From an uncultured candidate division WPS-2 bacterium (GTDB taxonomy: Bacteria > Vulcanimicrobiota > Vulcanimicrobiia > Vulcanimicrobiales > Vulcanimicrobiaceae), in assembly GCA_937927945.1 (NCBI GenBank), contig CALEYW010000076.1, positions 1 to 63,630 on the forward strand: 63,630 nucleotides of DNA, given 5' to 3'. The notes beneath the pieces were generated by a model. That model saw only the letters and a list, made by a program, of their open reading frames with translations, was not told the origin of the DNA and ran no database searches. The position numbers and the translations under genes were made by a program. Below, piece by piece: positions 7,737 to 16,332 of this stretch (within the stretch, counting starts at the first letter, position 1; each line of letters starts with the position of its first letter).

Positions 7737-9361
7737 GAGGCCTTCGCTTTTTTCGGATGCTCGACGTCCCAGAGCGGGCGCGCCGAGCGAATCGGGGGCA
7801 GCCGGTGGAAGTTGTGCTCCGGCGGCGGCGAGCTCGTCGCCCATTCCAGCGTGTAGCCGTGCCACGGGTTGTCGCCGGCCGGCTCGCGCCGGCGCGCCGA
7901 TACGACGACGTTCGCAACGAACGCGACGGCGGCGACGAGCATGAGGTACGCTCCGGCGGTCGCGATCGCGTTGAGCAGCGGCAACGCGCCGGCGTTCGCA
8001 TACGTGTAGATGCGGCGCGGCATCCCGAAGACGCCCATGAAGAACATCGGCAAGAACGTCAGGTTGAAGCCGGCGAGCGTGAGCCAGAAGTTGATCTTCC
8101 CGAGCCGCTCGTCGAGCCGCCAGCCGAACACCTTCGGCCACCAATAGTAGATGGCCGCGAACAGCGCGAAGAAACTTCCGCCGCCGATCGTGTAGTGGAA
8201 GTGCGCGACGACGAAATACGAGTCTTGTGCGTGGAAGTCGAGCGGCGGCGAAGCGACCATCACACCCGTGACGCCGCCCAGGAGGAAGTTCATCAGGAAC
8301 CCGAGCGCGTAGAGCATCGCGGCGGTATAGCGGATGGAACCGCCCCACATCGTGCAGATCCAGTTGAAGAACTTGATGCCCGTCGGCACCGCGATCAGGA
8401 ACGAGACGAAGCTGAAGAACGGGTTGTTGACGGCGCCGGTCGTGAACATGTGGTGCGCCCAAACGCCCATCGAGAGACCGGCGATCGCGAACGCGGAGAG
8501 CACCATCCCCGTGTAGCCGAACAGCGGACGCCCGGTGAACGTGGAGATCACTTCGCTGACGACGCCGAAATACGGCAGGATCAGGACGTAGACCTCAGGG
8601 TGTCCGAAGAACCAGAACAGGTGCTGGTAGAGGATCGGACTTCCGCCGAACGCGGGGTCGAAGACGTGCCCGCCCAGCCGCCGGTCGACGAACAGCAGCA
8701 GCAGCGTCGCCGTCAGCGACGGAAACGCCATGAAGATCAGCAGCGACGTCGCGACCATCTCCCAGGTGAAGATCGGGATGCGCCACATCGTCATCCCGGG
8801 CGCGCGGAAGATGAACGTGGTCGTCACGAAGTTCAGCGCCGTCATGATCGAGGCCACCGACACCATCGCCACGCCGACGATCCAGAAGTCCTGACCCAAG
8901 CCCGTCGAGATCGTGATCTCGGAGAGCGGCGCGTAGGCGGTCCAGCCGGCCGAGGCCGCGCCTTCGTTCGTCGCGGCACCGGCGAAGACGACCAGGCCGC
9001 CGAAGAGGAACATCCAGTACGAGGTGGCGTTGAGCCGCGGGAACGCCATGTCGGGCGCGCCGATCTGCAGCGGGATCACGTAGTTCGCCAATCCCAGCGC
9101 GAACGGCGCGATGACCAGAAAGATCATTGCCGTGCCGTGCAGCGTGAAGATCTGGTTGTATGCGTGCGAGTCCAGCACCGTGCCGTCGGGGCGGGCGAGC
9201 TGGGTGCGAATTGCCATCGCGAGCAGGCCGGCCACGGCCATGAACAGCAGCGTCGTCGCCATGTAGAGCACGCCGATCCGCTTGTGGTCGGTCGTCGTGA
9301 TCCACGAAAGGATGTCGTGGCGTTCGGGTGCGGTGACCCGCACGGCCTCCGCGGCGCTCAC
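7733..9361 (-). CDS. ctaD: Cytochrome c oxidase subunit I (aa3 type)
   Basis: A 542-residue heme-copper oxidase core subunit with 12 transmembrane helices. Ligands are visible: His75 (HGTAMIF, low-spin heme), His254/Tyr258 in GHPEVY (CuB and the cross-linked Tyr), His303-His304 in WAHHMFTTG (CuB), and His387/His389 in AHFHYTIGG (heme a3 and a). The GHPEVY form keeps the D-channel Glu, which puts it in the A1 class of proton pumps. The GTG start at 9361 overlaps the coxII stop as GTGA. It reduces O2 to water with electrons from the CuA subunit encoded upstream. Confidence 0.97.
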   Translation of the reverse strand: MSAAEAVRVTAPERHDILSWITTTDHKRIGVLYMATTLLFMAVAGLLAMAIRTQLARPDGTVLDSHAYNQIFTLHGTAMIFLVIAPFALGLANYVIPLQIGAPDMAFPRLNATSYWMFLFGGLVVFAGAATNEGAASAGWTAYAPLSEITISTGLGQDFWIVGVAMVSVASIMTALNFVTTTFIFRAPGMTMWRIPIFTWEMVATSLLIFMAFPSLTATLLLLFVDRRLGGHVFDPAFGGSPILYQHLFWFFGHPEVYVLILPYFGVVSEVISTFTGRPLFGYTGMVLSAFAIAGLSMGVWAHHMFTTGAVNNPFFSFVSFLIAVPTGIKFFNWICTMWGGSIRYTAAMLYALGFLMNFLLGGVTGVMVASPPLDFHAQDSYFVVAHFHYTIGGGSFFALFAAIYYWWPKVFGWRLDERLGKINFWLTLAGFNLTFLPMFFMGVFGMPRRIYTYANAGALPLLNAIATAGAYLMLVAAVAFVANVVVSARRREPAGDNPWHGYTLEWATSSPPPEHNFHRLPPIRSARPLWDVEHPKKAKAS

Positions 9362-10014
9362 TGCGTCGCCTCGTACTTGCGCCAGCGCTCGTACGCGGCC
9401 GGCGCGACGACCCGCACGCGGAACGTCATCAGCGCGTGGTTCAGCCCGCAGAACTCGCCGCATCGGCCCAGAAACGTGCCCTCCTTCGAAGGCGTCAGGT
9501 CGAAGGCGCTGACTTGCCCCGGAACGGCATCGCGCTTGAAGAGCATGTCGGGAATCCAAAACGAGTGCACGACGTCGCTCGAGGTCACCCGGATCGATGC
9601 GACCTCTCCGATCGGCAGGACCATCTCCGGCGGATTCGCGGCGGTGCCGCGCACCGTCGGACCGTCTCGATACGCGAACGTCCAGCCCCACCGATAGCCG
9701 TCGACGGCGATCTCGACGGGCGGCGCCGCCGCGAGCGCTTCGACGTCGGTTTCGATGTGCGCGGTGAGGACGAACAGCGCGATCACCAGCAGCAACGGCG
9801 CGACGGTCCACGCGACTTCCAGCGGCGTGTTCGTATCCTTCTGCGAGCGCGGTTCGGCATTGCGCTCCGTCTGCCGAAATCGCACCGCGGCGTAGAGGAT
9901 CAGTCCCCAGACGAGCAGTGCGACGGCGAGCGCGCCGTACGCGAAGATCCGCCAGTCCTCGGCCAATGCTGCAGCCTGCGTACTGCCGATCGCAGGCCAG
10001 GTCGGTGCGTGCAC
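9358..10014 (-). CDS. ctaC: Cytochrome c oxidase subunit II
   Basis: A 218-residue subunit with two N-terminal membrane helices (about 24-43 and 68-86) and a periplasmic cupredoxin domain. CuA ligands: His150 in VVHSFWIPD, then Cys185, Cys189, His193 and Met196 in GRCGEFCGLNHALM; the aromatic patch YRWGWTFAY is at about 107-115. There is no fused cytochrome c domain, so an external or membrane-bound cytochrome (probably the QcrC product nearby) is the likely donor. First gene of the minus-strand oxidase unit ctaC-ctaD-ctaF; divergent from the subunit III gene across a 50-base gap. Confidence 0.96.
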   Translation of the reverse strand: MHAPTWPAIGSTQAAALAEDWRIFAYGALAVALLVWGLILYAAVRFRQTERNAEPRSQKDTNTPLEVAWTVAPLLLVIALFVLTAHIETDVEALAAAPPVEIAVDGYRWGWTFAYRDGPTVRGTAANPPEMVLPIGEVASIRVTSSDVVHSFWIPDMLFKRDAVPGQVSAFDLTPSKEGTFLGRCGEFCGLNHALMTFRVRVVAPAAYERWRKYEATQ

Positions 10015-10023
10015 GCGCTCATG

Positions 10024-10055
10024 CTACCCGGTTTGCGGCACCCTGACGCGGGTAG
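10024..10055. promoter_or_regulatory. Inverted repeat between divergent oxidase operons
   Basis: The 50-base gap between the coxII and coxIII start codons holds a perfect 7-base inverted repeat, CTACCCG at 10024-10030 and CGGGTAG at 10049-10055, with an 18-base spacer. Its symmetric place between two divergent respiratory operons suggests a shared operator; no convincing -35/-10 pair was seen. Binding protein unknown. Confidence 0.4.
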
Positions 10056-10064
10056 GCTAGCGGC

Positions 10065-10622
10065 ATGCGATCCGTCGCGATCCGGGCGCACCCGCTGGTG
10101 TTCGGAACCGTCGTTTTCCTCGCCTCGGAGTCGATGCTCTTCGCGGCGCTGCTCGCCGCGTATTTCTACCTGCGCGGCGCGACGGCGTCGTGGCCGCCGC
10201 GCGGGACCGAACTCCACGTCGCGGGAATGGCCGTCGGCACCGCGCTGCTCGCGCTCGGCAGCGTCACGATGGCGATCGCGCAGGTCGCGGCGACGCGGCG
10301 CGGACGCGCGCTCGCCCGCGCCATGCTCGCCGTCACGATCGCCGCCGCACTCGGATTTCTCTCCCTCGAGCTGCACGACTGGAACACGGCGAATTTCCAC
10401 ATCGCGGACAGCGCGTACGCGACGGTGTACTACGTCCTGACGGGAACGCACTTCGCGCACGTCCTGGCGGGCGTCGCGCTGCTCGCCGCCGTTGCGATCT
10501 TCCTGCGTGAGCCGGCGTTCACGCGCGAGCATCACGCCGGCGTCGAGGCCGTCGCCTACTACTGGCACTTCGTGTTCGTGGTCTGGCTCGCGCTCTACGC
10601 GACGATCTTTCTGCTCAAATGA
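10065..10622 (+). CDS. ctaE: Cytochrome c oxidase subunit III
   Basis: A 185-residue, five-helix subunit III of the short (caa3/actinobacterial) form. Family marks include VVFLASESMLFAALLAAYFY near the N-terminus, the TGTHFAHVLAG motif in the middle and YYWHFVFVVWLALYATIFLL at the end. It leads the plus-strand unit with qcrA-qcrB-ctaG-qcrC and ends in an ATGA overlap with qcrA, so oxidase and bc complex parts are made together. Splitting subunit III from I/II onto the opposite strand is unusual but the gene itself is normal. Confidence 0.94.
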   Translation: MRSVAIRAHPLVFGTVVFLASESMLFAALLAAYFYLRGATASWPPRGTELHVAGMAVGTALLALGSVTMAIAQVAATRRGRALARAMLAVTIAAALGFLSLELHDWNTANFHIADSAYATVYYVLTGTHFAHVLAGVALLAAVAIFLREPAFTREHHAGVEAVAYYWHFVFVVWLALYATIFLLK

Positions 10623-11410
10623 AGGTCGCGCTGTTTCTCGCGCTGACGATTCTCGGTGCGCTCGGCGCGACCGCTGCCGCCGCGACGGGGGCGCCGCCCG
10701 GCCTGCTCGCCGGAGCGGCGACGCTGGCGTTCCTCGGCTTGGCCTCGGCCGCTGGGGCCACGGCCGTCGCGCTGCATGCGCCGGACGATCTGCACGAACC
10801 GCGCAGGGCACGCGGTCCGACGCTCCCCTCGCCGGTCCCCGATGACGGCGTCACGCGGCGCGTCTTCGGCCGGATGTGGTTCGCCGCGTTCGGCGCGTTC
10901 GGCGTGTTGGGCTTGGTGCCGCTGATCTCGCTCGCGCGCAGGCCCGGACGGCGGGTGCTCACCGGCTGGCGCGCCGGACTGCGCCTGGTCGACGAGAACA
11001 ATCAGCCGATCCGCTCCGACCGGTTGGCCGCCGGCGGGATCGAAACGGTGTTCCCGCAGGACGGCGTCAACCTCCCCGAAGCACCGACGGTCTTGATCCG
11101 CATCCCGCGCGAGCTCGTGACGGGCGCCGTGCCCGGTGACCGCGCTGCCGCGGCGGGCTACGTCGCGTTCTCCAAGATCTGCACGCACGCGGGTTGTCCC
11201 GTCGCGCTCTATCGCCGGCAAGCGCACGAACTCTACTGTCCGTGTCATCAGTCGCGCTTCGACGTTCTCAACGGCGCGAAGAACATCTCGGGGCCGGCTC
11301 CACGGCCGCTTCCGCGGCTCGCGATCGACGTCGATGCGCAGGGCTATCTGGTGGCGCGCGGCGATTTCGACGCGCCCGTCGGCCCCGACGATTGGGACCG
11401 CGTGCGGTGA
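10619..11410 (+). CDS. qcrA: Rieske iron-sulfur subunit of the cytochrome bc complex
   Basis: A 263-residue protein with three N-terminal hydrophobic stretches (about 3-22, 29-52, 86-105), as in the multi-span QcrA of actinobacteria, and a C-terminal Rieske fold. The 2Fe-2S motifs are CTHAGCPV (Cys188, His190, and Cys193 for the disulfide) and CPCHQSRFD (Cys207, His210, with Cys209 the disulfide partner). It passes electrons from menaquinol to the c-type cytochrome. Overlaps coxIII by ATGA and qcrB by GTGA. Confidence 0.95.
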   Translation: MKVALFLALTILGALGATAAAATGAPPGLLAGAATLAFLGLASAAGATAVALHAPDDLHEPRRARGPTLPSPVPDDGVTRRVFGRMWFAAFGAFGVLGLVPLISLARRPGRRVLTGWRAGLRLVDENNQPIRSDRLAAGGIETVFPQDGVNLPEAPTVLIRIPRELVTGAVPGDRAAAAGYVAFSKICTHAGCPVALYRRQAHELYCPCHQSRFDVLNGAKNISGPAPRPLPRLAIDVDAQGYLVARGDFDAPVGPDDWDRVR

Positions 11411-12735
11411 TCGTCCGCAGAGTCGCCGGTTGGCTCGACGACCGGCTGGGCACCAACGCCGCCGTCCGCTATCTCCTCGAGAAGATCTATCCCGACCACT
11501 GGTCGTTCTATCTCGGCGAATTCGCGCTGTACTTTTTCGTCGCGCTCGTCGCCACCGGGATCTGGCTGACGTTCGCGTTCGACGCCGCCGGCTCCAACGC
11601 GTATGCCTCGACGCTCGCGCTCGCCGATCGTTCCCACCCGATCGGATACGTCATCCGCCAAGTTCACCATTGGTCCGCGGTCTGCTTCGTCGCGGCGATC
11701 TTGGTGCACATGGGTCGCATCTTCTTCACCGGCGCGTTTCGCCGTCCGCGCGAGCTCAACTGGATGATCGGCCTGACGATGCTCGCGCTGGCGTCGTTCA
11801 CCGGTTTCACCGGTTACTCGCTGCCGAACGACAGCCTCTCAGGGACGGGACTGCGGATCGCCGACAGCGTCGCACTCTCCATTCCGCTGGTCGGCCGCTG
11901 GGCGGCGGCGGTCCTCAACGGCGACGACGTGTTCCCGGGCCGGCTGCTCGCCACGCACCTGTACACCCTGCACGTCTATTATCTGCCGGTCGCCATCGGC
12001 GCACTGCTGAGCCTGCACCTGGGCATGCTGATCTATCAGAAGCACACGCAGTTCACGCGCGACCCGCGCAGCGTCGTCGGGCGGCGTTTCTGGCCGGACT
12101 ACGCGCTGCGGACCGTCGCGGTCCTCGGAGCGACGATGGCGGTGCTGACGCTACTCGCCGCGCTCGTCGAGATCAACCCGATCGAATTGTACGGACCGTA
12201 TCATCCGTGGACCGCCACCAACGGCGCGGTGCCCGACTGGTACACCGCCTTCCTGGAAGGTGCGTTGCGCCTGGGTCCCGCGACCGAACTTCGCATCTTC
12301 GGTCATCCGATCGCGCCGGTCTTCTGGCCGGGGCTCGTGCTTCCGCTGCTGACCTTCGGGTTTCTGCTGGTGTGGCCGTTCGTCGAGCCGCGGATCACCG
12401 GCGACCGCGCGGCGCACGACGTTCTCGACACCCCGACGCAGGCGCCGCTGCGGCTGGGCGTCGGCGCGGCGCTGATCTTCGACGGGATTTTGCTGACGCT
12501 CGCGGCCGCCGACGATCAGACCGCCACGGCGCTGCACGTGCGGCTCGAAGCGCTGGTGTGGGCCTATCGCATCCTGCTCTTCGCGGGGCCTGTGGCGGTC
12601 GGACTGATCGCCGCCCGCATCGGCCGGGAGATGCGCGCGCGCATCGTCGAGAGCGCCGTCTATCCGAGCGACGCGACGACCCTGGTGCGCAACGCCGACG
12701 GCGGATTCGACGAAGAGGAGCCGCAGCCGGCATGA
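11407..12735 (+). CDS. qcrB: Cytochrome b subunit of the bc complex
   Basis: A 442-residue membrane protein. The heme-binding His pairs lie in VIRQVHHWSAVCFVAAILVH and in ATHLYTLHVYYLPVAIGALLSLHL. The Qo-site region reads GYSLPNDSLSGTG early and then the loop with NPIELYGPYHPW. The C-terminus carries extra helices and a long acidic tail (FDEEEPQPA), as in the actinobacterial QcrB rather than the b6/IV split form. The GTG start at 11407 is fixed by the GTGA overlap with qcrA; an upstream frame extension inside qcrA is rejected. Confidence 0.94.
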   Translation: MIVRRVAGWLDDRLGTNAAVRYLLEKIYPDHWSFYLGEFALYFFVALVATGIWLTFAFDAAGSNAYASTLALADRSHPIGYVIRQVHHWSAVCFVAAILVHMGRIFFTGAFRRPRELNWMIGLTMLALASFTGFTGYSLPNDSLSGTGLRIADSVALSIPLVGRWAAAVLNGDDVFPGRLLATHLYTLHVYYLPVAIGALLSLHLGMLIYQKHTQFTRDPRSVVGRRFWPDYALRTVAVLGATMAVLTLLAALVEINPIELYGPYHPWTATNGAVPDWYTAFLEGALRLGPATELRIFGHPIAPVFWPGLVLPLLTFGFLLVWPFVEPRITGDRAAHDVLDTPTQAPLRLGVGAALIFDGILLTLAAADDQTATALHVRLEALVWAYRILLFAGPVAVGLIAARIGREMRARIVESAVYPSDATTLVRNADGGFDEEEPQPA

Positions 12736-13511
12736 TGCTCGCAGCGCTGCTCGCGCTCGGCGCGGGCTCGTACGGCTACGGTTGGGCGCGCGTCTTTCGG
12801 CTGCACCGCCCGTTTCCGCGCTTTGCGCCGCTCGCCTACGGCGCGGGACTCGCCGCGACGGCCGCGGTGCTGTACGGGCCGGTCGACGTCCTCGCGGCAG
12901 CATCGCTGAGCTGGCACATGGTGCAGCACCTCGTGCTGATCACGATCGCCGCACCGCTCCTGCTGTTCGGCGCGCCCGTGCGCTTGGCGCTCGCGGCGCT
13001 GCCGGCGCGCACCGCGATCCCGCTGGCGCGCGCGCTCAACAGCACGCCGATGCGGTTCCTCGGACATCCGCTGTTCGGACTCGCGGCGCTGACCGCGGTC
13101 CTCTACGGAACGCACTTTTCTCCGCTGTACGAGCGCGCGCTCGAAAACGAGTCGGTGCACGCGTGGGAGCACGCGCTGTATCTGGTGACCGCGCTGGTCT
13201 ACTGGACGCCGATCTTCGCGATCGCTCCCGCCCCGCACGCGCCCTCGCATCCGCTGCGCATTTTGGCGCTCTTCCTGAGCCTGCCGGTGAGCGCGTTTCT
13301 GGGCTTCGCGTTCTATGTGACGAAGCGCGTCCTCTACGCGCACTACGCGGGGCGGCCCGATGCGCTCGCGGATCAGATGAACGCGGGCGCGGTGATGTGG
13401 CTCAGCGCCGGAACACCGGTGCTGCTGGCGCTGCTCTGGTGCGTCGCCGATTGGGGCGCGCGCGAGCGGCGGCTCGGCGCGGCGTTCGATCTCTCGGAAG
13501 ACTCGCGCTGA
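12732..13511 (+). CDS. ctaG: Cytochrome c oxidase assembly protein, CtaG family
   Basis: A 259-residue polytopic membrane protein of the Caa3-type CtaG family, thought to help insert copper or assemble the oxidase. Characteristic segments: LSWHMVQHLVLITIAAPLLLFG, RFLGHPLFGLAALTAVLYGTHF and VHAWEHALYLVTALVYWTPI with repeated His residues. Starts at an ATGATG where the first ATG overlaps the qcrB stop as ATGA. Placed between qcrB and qcrC, so it is made with the complex. Confidence 0.9.
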   Translation: MMLAALLALGAGSYGYGWARVFRLHRPFPRFAPLAYGAGLAATAAVLYGPVDVLAAASLSWHMVQHLVLITIAAPLLLFGAPVRLALAALPARTAIPLARALNSTPMRFLGHPLFGLAALTAVLYGTHFSPLYERALENESVHAWEHALYLVTALVYWTPIFAIAPAPHAPSHPLRILALFLSLPVSAFLGFAFYVTKRVLYAHYAGRPDALADQMNAGAVMWLSAGTPVLLALLWCVADWGARERRLGAAFDLSEDSR

Positions 13512-13512
13512 G

Positions 13513-14259
13513 ATGCTCGCGCTGATCGTACCGCTGCTGCTCGCCGCTGCGACGTCTTCTCCGGCTTCGCGCGGCGCCGCGCTCTACGCGACGCACTGCG
13601 CGTCTTGTCATGGTGCCCAGCGGTGGGGGACCGCCGACGGACCGTCGCTGCGCGGCGTGGGTTCGGCGAGCGTCGACTTCTACCTCACCACCGGCCGGAT
13701 GCCGGCCGCGGTGCCGTGGCTGGAGATCGGTCACCGCGACGAACGCCAAGGCCAGCAGCTCCCACCGGCCGACATCCGCGCGATCGAGGCCTATCTCGCG
13801 CCGACCGTCGCCGGCGGTCAGCCGATCCCGCTGGTTCTCGCGGGCGACCTCGAGCACGGACGCGCTGTGTACGCCCTCAACTGCGAGCATTGCCATTCGG
13901 CGAACGGCGACGGCGGCGCGATCGGCGAATTCGCATGGGCGCCCGACTTGCACCACGCACCGATCACCGTCGTCGCGGACGCGATCCGCGTCGGCCCGGG
14001 CGAGATGCCGCGATTCAGCGAGCCGCAGCTCAGCCAAGACGAACTCGACGACGTCGCCTCGTACGTGATCGGCATGCGGACAGCGCGGCCGCCGCGCGGC
14101 GTCCCGCCGTTTCGCTCGAGCGGACCGGTCCCCGAGGGCGCGATCGGCTATCTCGCCATCATCGTTTTGACGGCGTTCGTGTTCACGTTCTGGCGCGCCG
14201 GCGCGCCGCCTCGCGATCGCGAGGAATCCGTGCGGCGCGATGCTGGAGGACCGGCGTGA
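13513..14259 (+). CDS. qcrC: Membrane-anchored diheme cytochrome c (QcrC-like)
   Basis: A 248-residue exported cytochrome. A short signal-like N-terminus (MLALIVPLLLAAATSS) is followed by two cytochrome c domains with heme motifs CASCH (Cys29, Cys32, His33) and CEHCH (Cys124, Cys127, His128). A likely Met ligand lies in GEMPRFSEPQLS, and a C-terminal membrane anchor at about 204-224 is followed by a basic tail. This is the architecture of QcrC, which carries electrons directly from the bc complex to CuA in bcc-aa3 supercomplexes. It lies 1 base after ctaG and ends the unit. Confidence 0.9.
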   Translation: MLALIVPLLLAAATSSPASRGAALYATHCASCHGAQRWGTADGPSLRGVGSASVDFYLTTGRMPAAVPWLEIGHRDERQGQQLPPADIRAIEAYLAPTVAGGQPIPLVLAGDLEHGRAVYALNCEHCHSANGDGGAIGEFAWAPDLHHAPITVVADAIRVGPGEMPRFSEPQLSQDELDDVASYVIGMRTARPPRGVPPFRSSGPVPEGAIGYLAIIVLTAFVFTFWRAGAPPRDREESVRRDAGGPA

Positions 14260-14466
14260 TCGCGCGCGTATACCCGCGGCGCTTTAGAGTCCCTTCGTCC
14301 CGAGCCATCGATCAGGAATTGCGCGATCCGATTGGAGAACGTCGGACGTTTCGGGAACGGTCACTTTGATGACCATCGAGAAGAACAGCGATCAGATTGC
14401 GTTTCGTTCTTCGAACGGCAAGGACGCGCGCGTCGCATACTTTGCGCTTGTACGTTTACTCGCCTA
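14260..14466. other. Intergenic gap with lower GC
   Basis: About 207 bases between qcrC and the uvrA relic. The composition is visibly less GC-rich than its surroundings. No tRNA-like fold, promoter pair or convincing reading frame was seen; a plus-strand frame beginning near 14366 runs on as antisense of the uvrA relic and is not taken as a gene. Confidence 0.5.
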
Positions 14467-15344
14467 TCACGCGGCAGTACGTCGAGCGGTGATTCGCCCT
14501 AGGTACGGCGCCGTGCGGCTCGCCGTTACGCGCGCGACGTCCGCGGGCGGGCCGGACGCGATCACTCGGCCGCCTTCGTCGCCGGCGCCCGGCCCGATGT
14601 CGATCACCCAATCGCTTCCCGCGACGACCCGCATGTCGTGCTCCACCACGATCACCGTGTTGCCGGCGTCGACGAGCTGCGCCATGAGCTTCTCGACGTC
14701 GGCCGGATGGATCCCCGTCGTCGGCTCGTCGAGGACGTAGAGCGTCAGCTCGGTCGCGAGCTTGATCCGCTGCGCCTCGCCGCCCGAGAGTTCGGTCGCG
14801 GGCTGACCGAGCCGCAGATAGCCGAGGCCGACTTCGCGCAAGACCCTGAGCGAGCGACACACGTGCGGCTCATCCGCAAAAAAGTCCCACGCAGCATCCA
14901 CCGTCAGCGCGAGCACGTCGGCGATGCTCTTCTCGCGATATTTGATCTTCAGTGTCTCCGCGTTGTAGCGCGATCCGTGACAGGTCGGACACGGCGCGTA
15001 GACGCTGGGGAGAAACAGCAGCTCGACCATCACGAAGCCCTCGCCCTCGCACTTCGGGCAGCGGCCTTTCGCGACATTGAACGAGAAGCGCCCGGCGTCG
15101 AAATGCCGCGCGCGCGCCTGCTTCGTCGCGGCGAACAGCTTGGGCGCCGTGCGTACGGCGAGACGGATTCGAGGTAGCGCCGCTGCGCCTCGGCGTAGAG
15201 CGTGCTGAACGCAAGCGACGACTTGCCGGAGCCCGAGACGCCCGTGAACACCACCACGGCATCACGCGGGATGTCGAGATCGACGTTTTTCAGGTTGTGT
15301 TCGCGGGCGCCCCGCACGCGCACGAAGCCCTCGGTGCTCGTCAC
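14467..15344 (-). pseudogene. uvrA: uvrA-type excinuclease ABC ATPase, internally deleted and frameshifted
   Basis: The start is a good UvrA N-terminus: VRGAREHNLKNVDLDIPRD, Walker A TGVSGSGKSSLAF, then AQRRYLESVSPYAR. At about 15140-15150 the sequence jumps, in another frame, to the far C-terminal half: TAPKLFAATKQARARHFDAG, GRFSFNVAKGRCPKCEGEG (zinc module) and LGQPATELSGGEAQRIKLA (signature). The tail has YVLDEPTTGIHPADVEKLM and VIVVEHDMRVVAGSDWVID. About 600 residues are gone between the halves. Two smaller gaps follow: TELTLYVLDE lacks the usual ~8 residues before TLYVLDE, and EKLMAQLVDAG is 2-3 residues short. A normal UvrA has about 750-950 residues, so this copy cannot be functional; a working uvrA must lie elsewhere. 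Confidence 0.88.
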
Positions 15345-15404
15345 GGTACCATCCCGCTTTCCCGGTCCGCGGGCGCTTCAATTCGCTGCCCGTTCGTCCC
15401 GCGC

Positions 15405-16217
15405 TTAGTGCGCGTGAACTCCCGAAGCCGGCGCGGCCGCGCGGCGCGGCAAGATGACCCCCAAGAGGGAGCCTGCCTCCGCATATCCCGATGGAATTTC
15501 GAAGCGGGAGAGCGGCGGCAGATCATGCGTCAGCGCGTCGACCGCGTAGACGACGTTCGCGTGAAACTGCGCGGCGGCGGGTTCGACCGAGATTTGGATG
15601 CTCATGGGGAACGCCGCGTACTCGTCGGCGAGCTGCGCCGTGGCGGTCACGTGCGACGGAACGGTCTCGCCCTTTTTCGCAACCTGCAGGTCGAACGACA
15701 TGCCCGTCGTCGGCACGCCGCCGGTCGTGGTGTGTCCGATCAACTTGATCGTCATCGCAAAGACATCGAGATTACGGAACAGCGAGGCCGCTTGGGGTGC
15801 AGCTTTGGGCGCGCCGCTCGCCTTCGGAGTCGGACTCGCCTTCGGCGACGCGCTCGCCGACACGCTCGGCAGAAACGATTGTACGTGATAGAGCTTGGTC
15901 ACGTCGTTCCACACGGCGATCGTGTGCGCGATCCGATCGATCACGACGCTCACGGCGATCGGCGGCAGGGTCATCGCGTCGCTCTTGACAGAGAGCACGT
16001 CGACGCGCGTCAGATTCGCCCGCATGGAGAGGGCCAGCTGCGCGTCTCCCGTCATCGTGCGGCCCTGCGCGTCGACGGTCACGTCGGCGTGCGCTCGCGC
16101 GGCGAAGGCGAGCGGACTCGGCGACGGCGCAGGGATCGGCGTCTGGGCGCCGGCCGGCAGCGCGAGGCCGGCGAGCGGGACCACGCACAAAAGAATCCGT
16201 CGAAGGAACGTGCCCAT
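15405..16217 (-). CDS. Secreted hypothetical protein
   Basis: A 270-residue exported protein of unknown function. The signal peptide is clear (MGTFLRRILLCVVPLAGLALPAGAQ). The mature part has two beta-rich halves separated by an Ala/Ser/Pro/Lys-rich linker (SASASPKASPTPKASG, about residues 120-140). The halves contain DVTVDAQGRTMTGDAQLAL and KLIGHTTTGGVPTTGMSFDL, reminiscent of outer-membrane LolA-like or DUF4412-type proteins, but I cannot assign a family. It is divergent from the candidate selenoprotein gene. Confidence 0.7.
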   Translation of the reverse strand: MGTFLRRILLCVVPLAGLALPAGAQTPIPAPSPSPLAFAARAHADVTVDAQGRTMTGDAQLALSMRANLTRVDVLSVKSDAMTLPPIAVSVVIDRIAHTIAVWNDVTKLYHVQSFLPSVSASASPKASPTPKASGAPKAAPQAASLFRNLDVFAMTIKLIGHTTTGGVPTTGMSFDLQVAKKGETVPSHVTATAQLADEYAAFPMSIQISVEPAAAQFHANVVYAVDALTHDLPPLSRFEIPSGYAEAGSLLGVILPRRAAAPASGVHAH

Positions 16218-16332
16218 CGACGCACTGCTTGGCTTTTCTCGCCGCTTGACCTACTGCCCGGCGGAGGGCGGAACGAATCGCTACGCTGAAGGAGCCGAAA
16301 CGCAGCGCGGCCCCGACACGAAGGACCATATA

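Noticed and set aside
7757..9697. Long open frame antisense to coxI and coxII (and similar long frames opposite the phn and cob genes)
   Set aside because: Product is an Arg/Glu/Asp-rich shadow typical of high-GC DNA; the minus-strand genes have clear catalytic residues.
14256..14369. GTG-started small frame overlapping the qcrC stop
   Set aside because: Although it fits the GTGA pattern, the 37-residue product is Arg-rich with no motif or further support.
14366..14740. Plus-strand reading frame starting MMTIEKNSDQIAFRSSNG
   Set aside because: Its start looks protein-like, but most of it is antisense to the uvrA relic and turns Arg/Ala-rich; no ribosome-binding site or family resemblance.
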